Shown here in pieces: positions 50,260 through 50,329 of a stretch of DNA of 50,329 bases. Numbering within the stretch: the stretch's first letter is position 1; each line of letters begins with the position of its first letter. Source of the DNA: UBA1737 sp964541525 (GTDB lineage: Bacteria; Bacillota_I; Bacilli_A; ML615J-28; CAG-313). Under the pieces are notes generated by a model, which saw only the letters and a program-made list of their open reading frames with translations, ran no database searches and was not told the origin of the DNA. Position numbers and translations under genes: made by a program. The DNA is taken from NCBI GenBank assembly GCA_964541525.1, contig CAZIQF010000011.1, forward strand, positions 1 to 50,329. Direction: 5' to 3'.

Positions 50260-50329
50260 ATTAGTTATAAAAAACGGTTCAATAAAATCTTTTGAGATTT
50301 TGAGATTTTAAGATTTTGAGATAACTAAT
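50260..50329. repeat. 8-bp tandem repeats inside a 9-bp inverted repeat
   Basis: Four 8-bp units (TTTTGAGA three times, TTTTAAGA once) fill 50290-50321. ATTAGTTAT (50260-50268) and ATAACTAAT (50321-50329) frame them, and AAAATCT-TTTG-AGATTTT forms a hairpin at about 50285-50300. The window ends here. Confidence 0.7.

Overview
The window is about 50 kb of AT-rich DNA from a walled, anaerobic, Firmicutes-like (Bacillota) bacterium, probably close to the Erysipelotrichia or other Mollicutes-adjacent Bacilli. The evidence is very low GC in every gene, strong AGGAGG-type ribosome binding sites, MurA (so a peptidoglycan wall), a trimeric electron-bifurcating type [FeFe] hydrogenase, a Ktr-type K+ system and lipoproteins with Gram-positive signal peptides. 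TGG encodes Trp and TGA terminates intact genes, so the genetic code is standard. No rRNA, tRNA or CRISPR array was found.

Layout. 1-602: right end of an IS1202-type (ISNCY) insertion sequence. 0.6-19.1 kb: chromosomal genes, namely murA, an aspartase-family lyase, a MATE pump, a heterodimeric ABC exporter, an ABC permease plus lipoprotein with a divergent Crp/Fnr regulator, a Fur-family regulator plus metal exporter, a cytidylate-kinase-like protein, an M18 aminopeptidase, and the hydCBA operon. 19.1-21.3 kb: an IS graveyard with a candidate structured RNA, an IS1202 deletion derivative and a broken ISL3-type transposase. 21.3-32.4 kb: an accessory island on the minus strand. 32.4-33.2 kb: decayed sequence and a second IS1202 remnant. 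33.2-50.3 kb: chromosomal genes again, namely an RluA-type synthase, serS, an amidase, a lipoprotein, an FAD enzyme, hpt, membrane proteins, a CBS protein, an MFS pump, a three-gene ABC-2 exporter, an esterase, ArsR plus DUF5714, and ktrBA.

The main point of interest is the island at 21.3-32.3 kb. In transcription order it encodes a divergent sigma-70-like factor, a small membrane/coiled-coil protein of the phage lysis-cassette type, a holin, a protein with a phage-fibre-like N-terminus and Ig-like domains, a Mur-ligase-like ATPase, a 1,871-residue RHS/YD-repeat protein with a HINT domain and a C-terminal toxin-like tip, an Imm44-like immunity protein and a nucleotidyltransferase-domain protein. 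The RHS protein has no N-terminal signal peptide. A dedicated sigma factor, a holin and a giant leaderless toxin together resemble the logic of clostridial TcdR-TcdE-toxin and UviA-UviB-bacteriocin loci, but with an RHS polymorphic toxin as cargo. Three copies of a 45-46 bp promoter-like repeat lie upstream of the sigma gene, the lysis-type gene and the holin. They have fixed internal spacing and are the obvious candidate targets of the sigma factor. The sigma gene also has a hairpin that could hide its ribosome binding site. I infer a self-amplifying, holin-dependent toxin release module. None of this is proved by sequence alone.

Several small regulatory circuits can be read directly: a GTA-N8-TAC palindrome between the Crp/Fnr gene and the ABC operon, a Fur-type palindrome just after the -10 of the fur-exporter operon, an ArsR-type palindrome over the -35 of the arsR operon, and a duplicated 40-bp extended -10 promoter at 41.1 and 42.1 kb.
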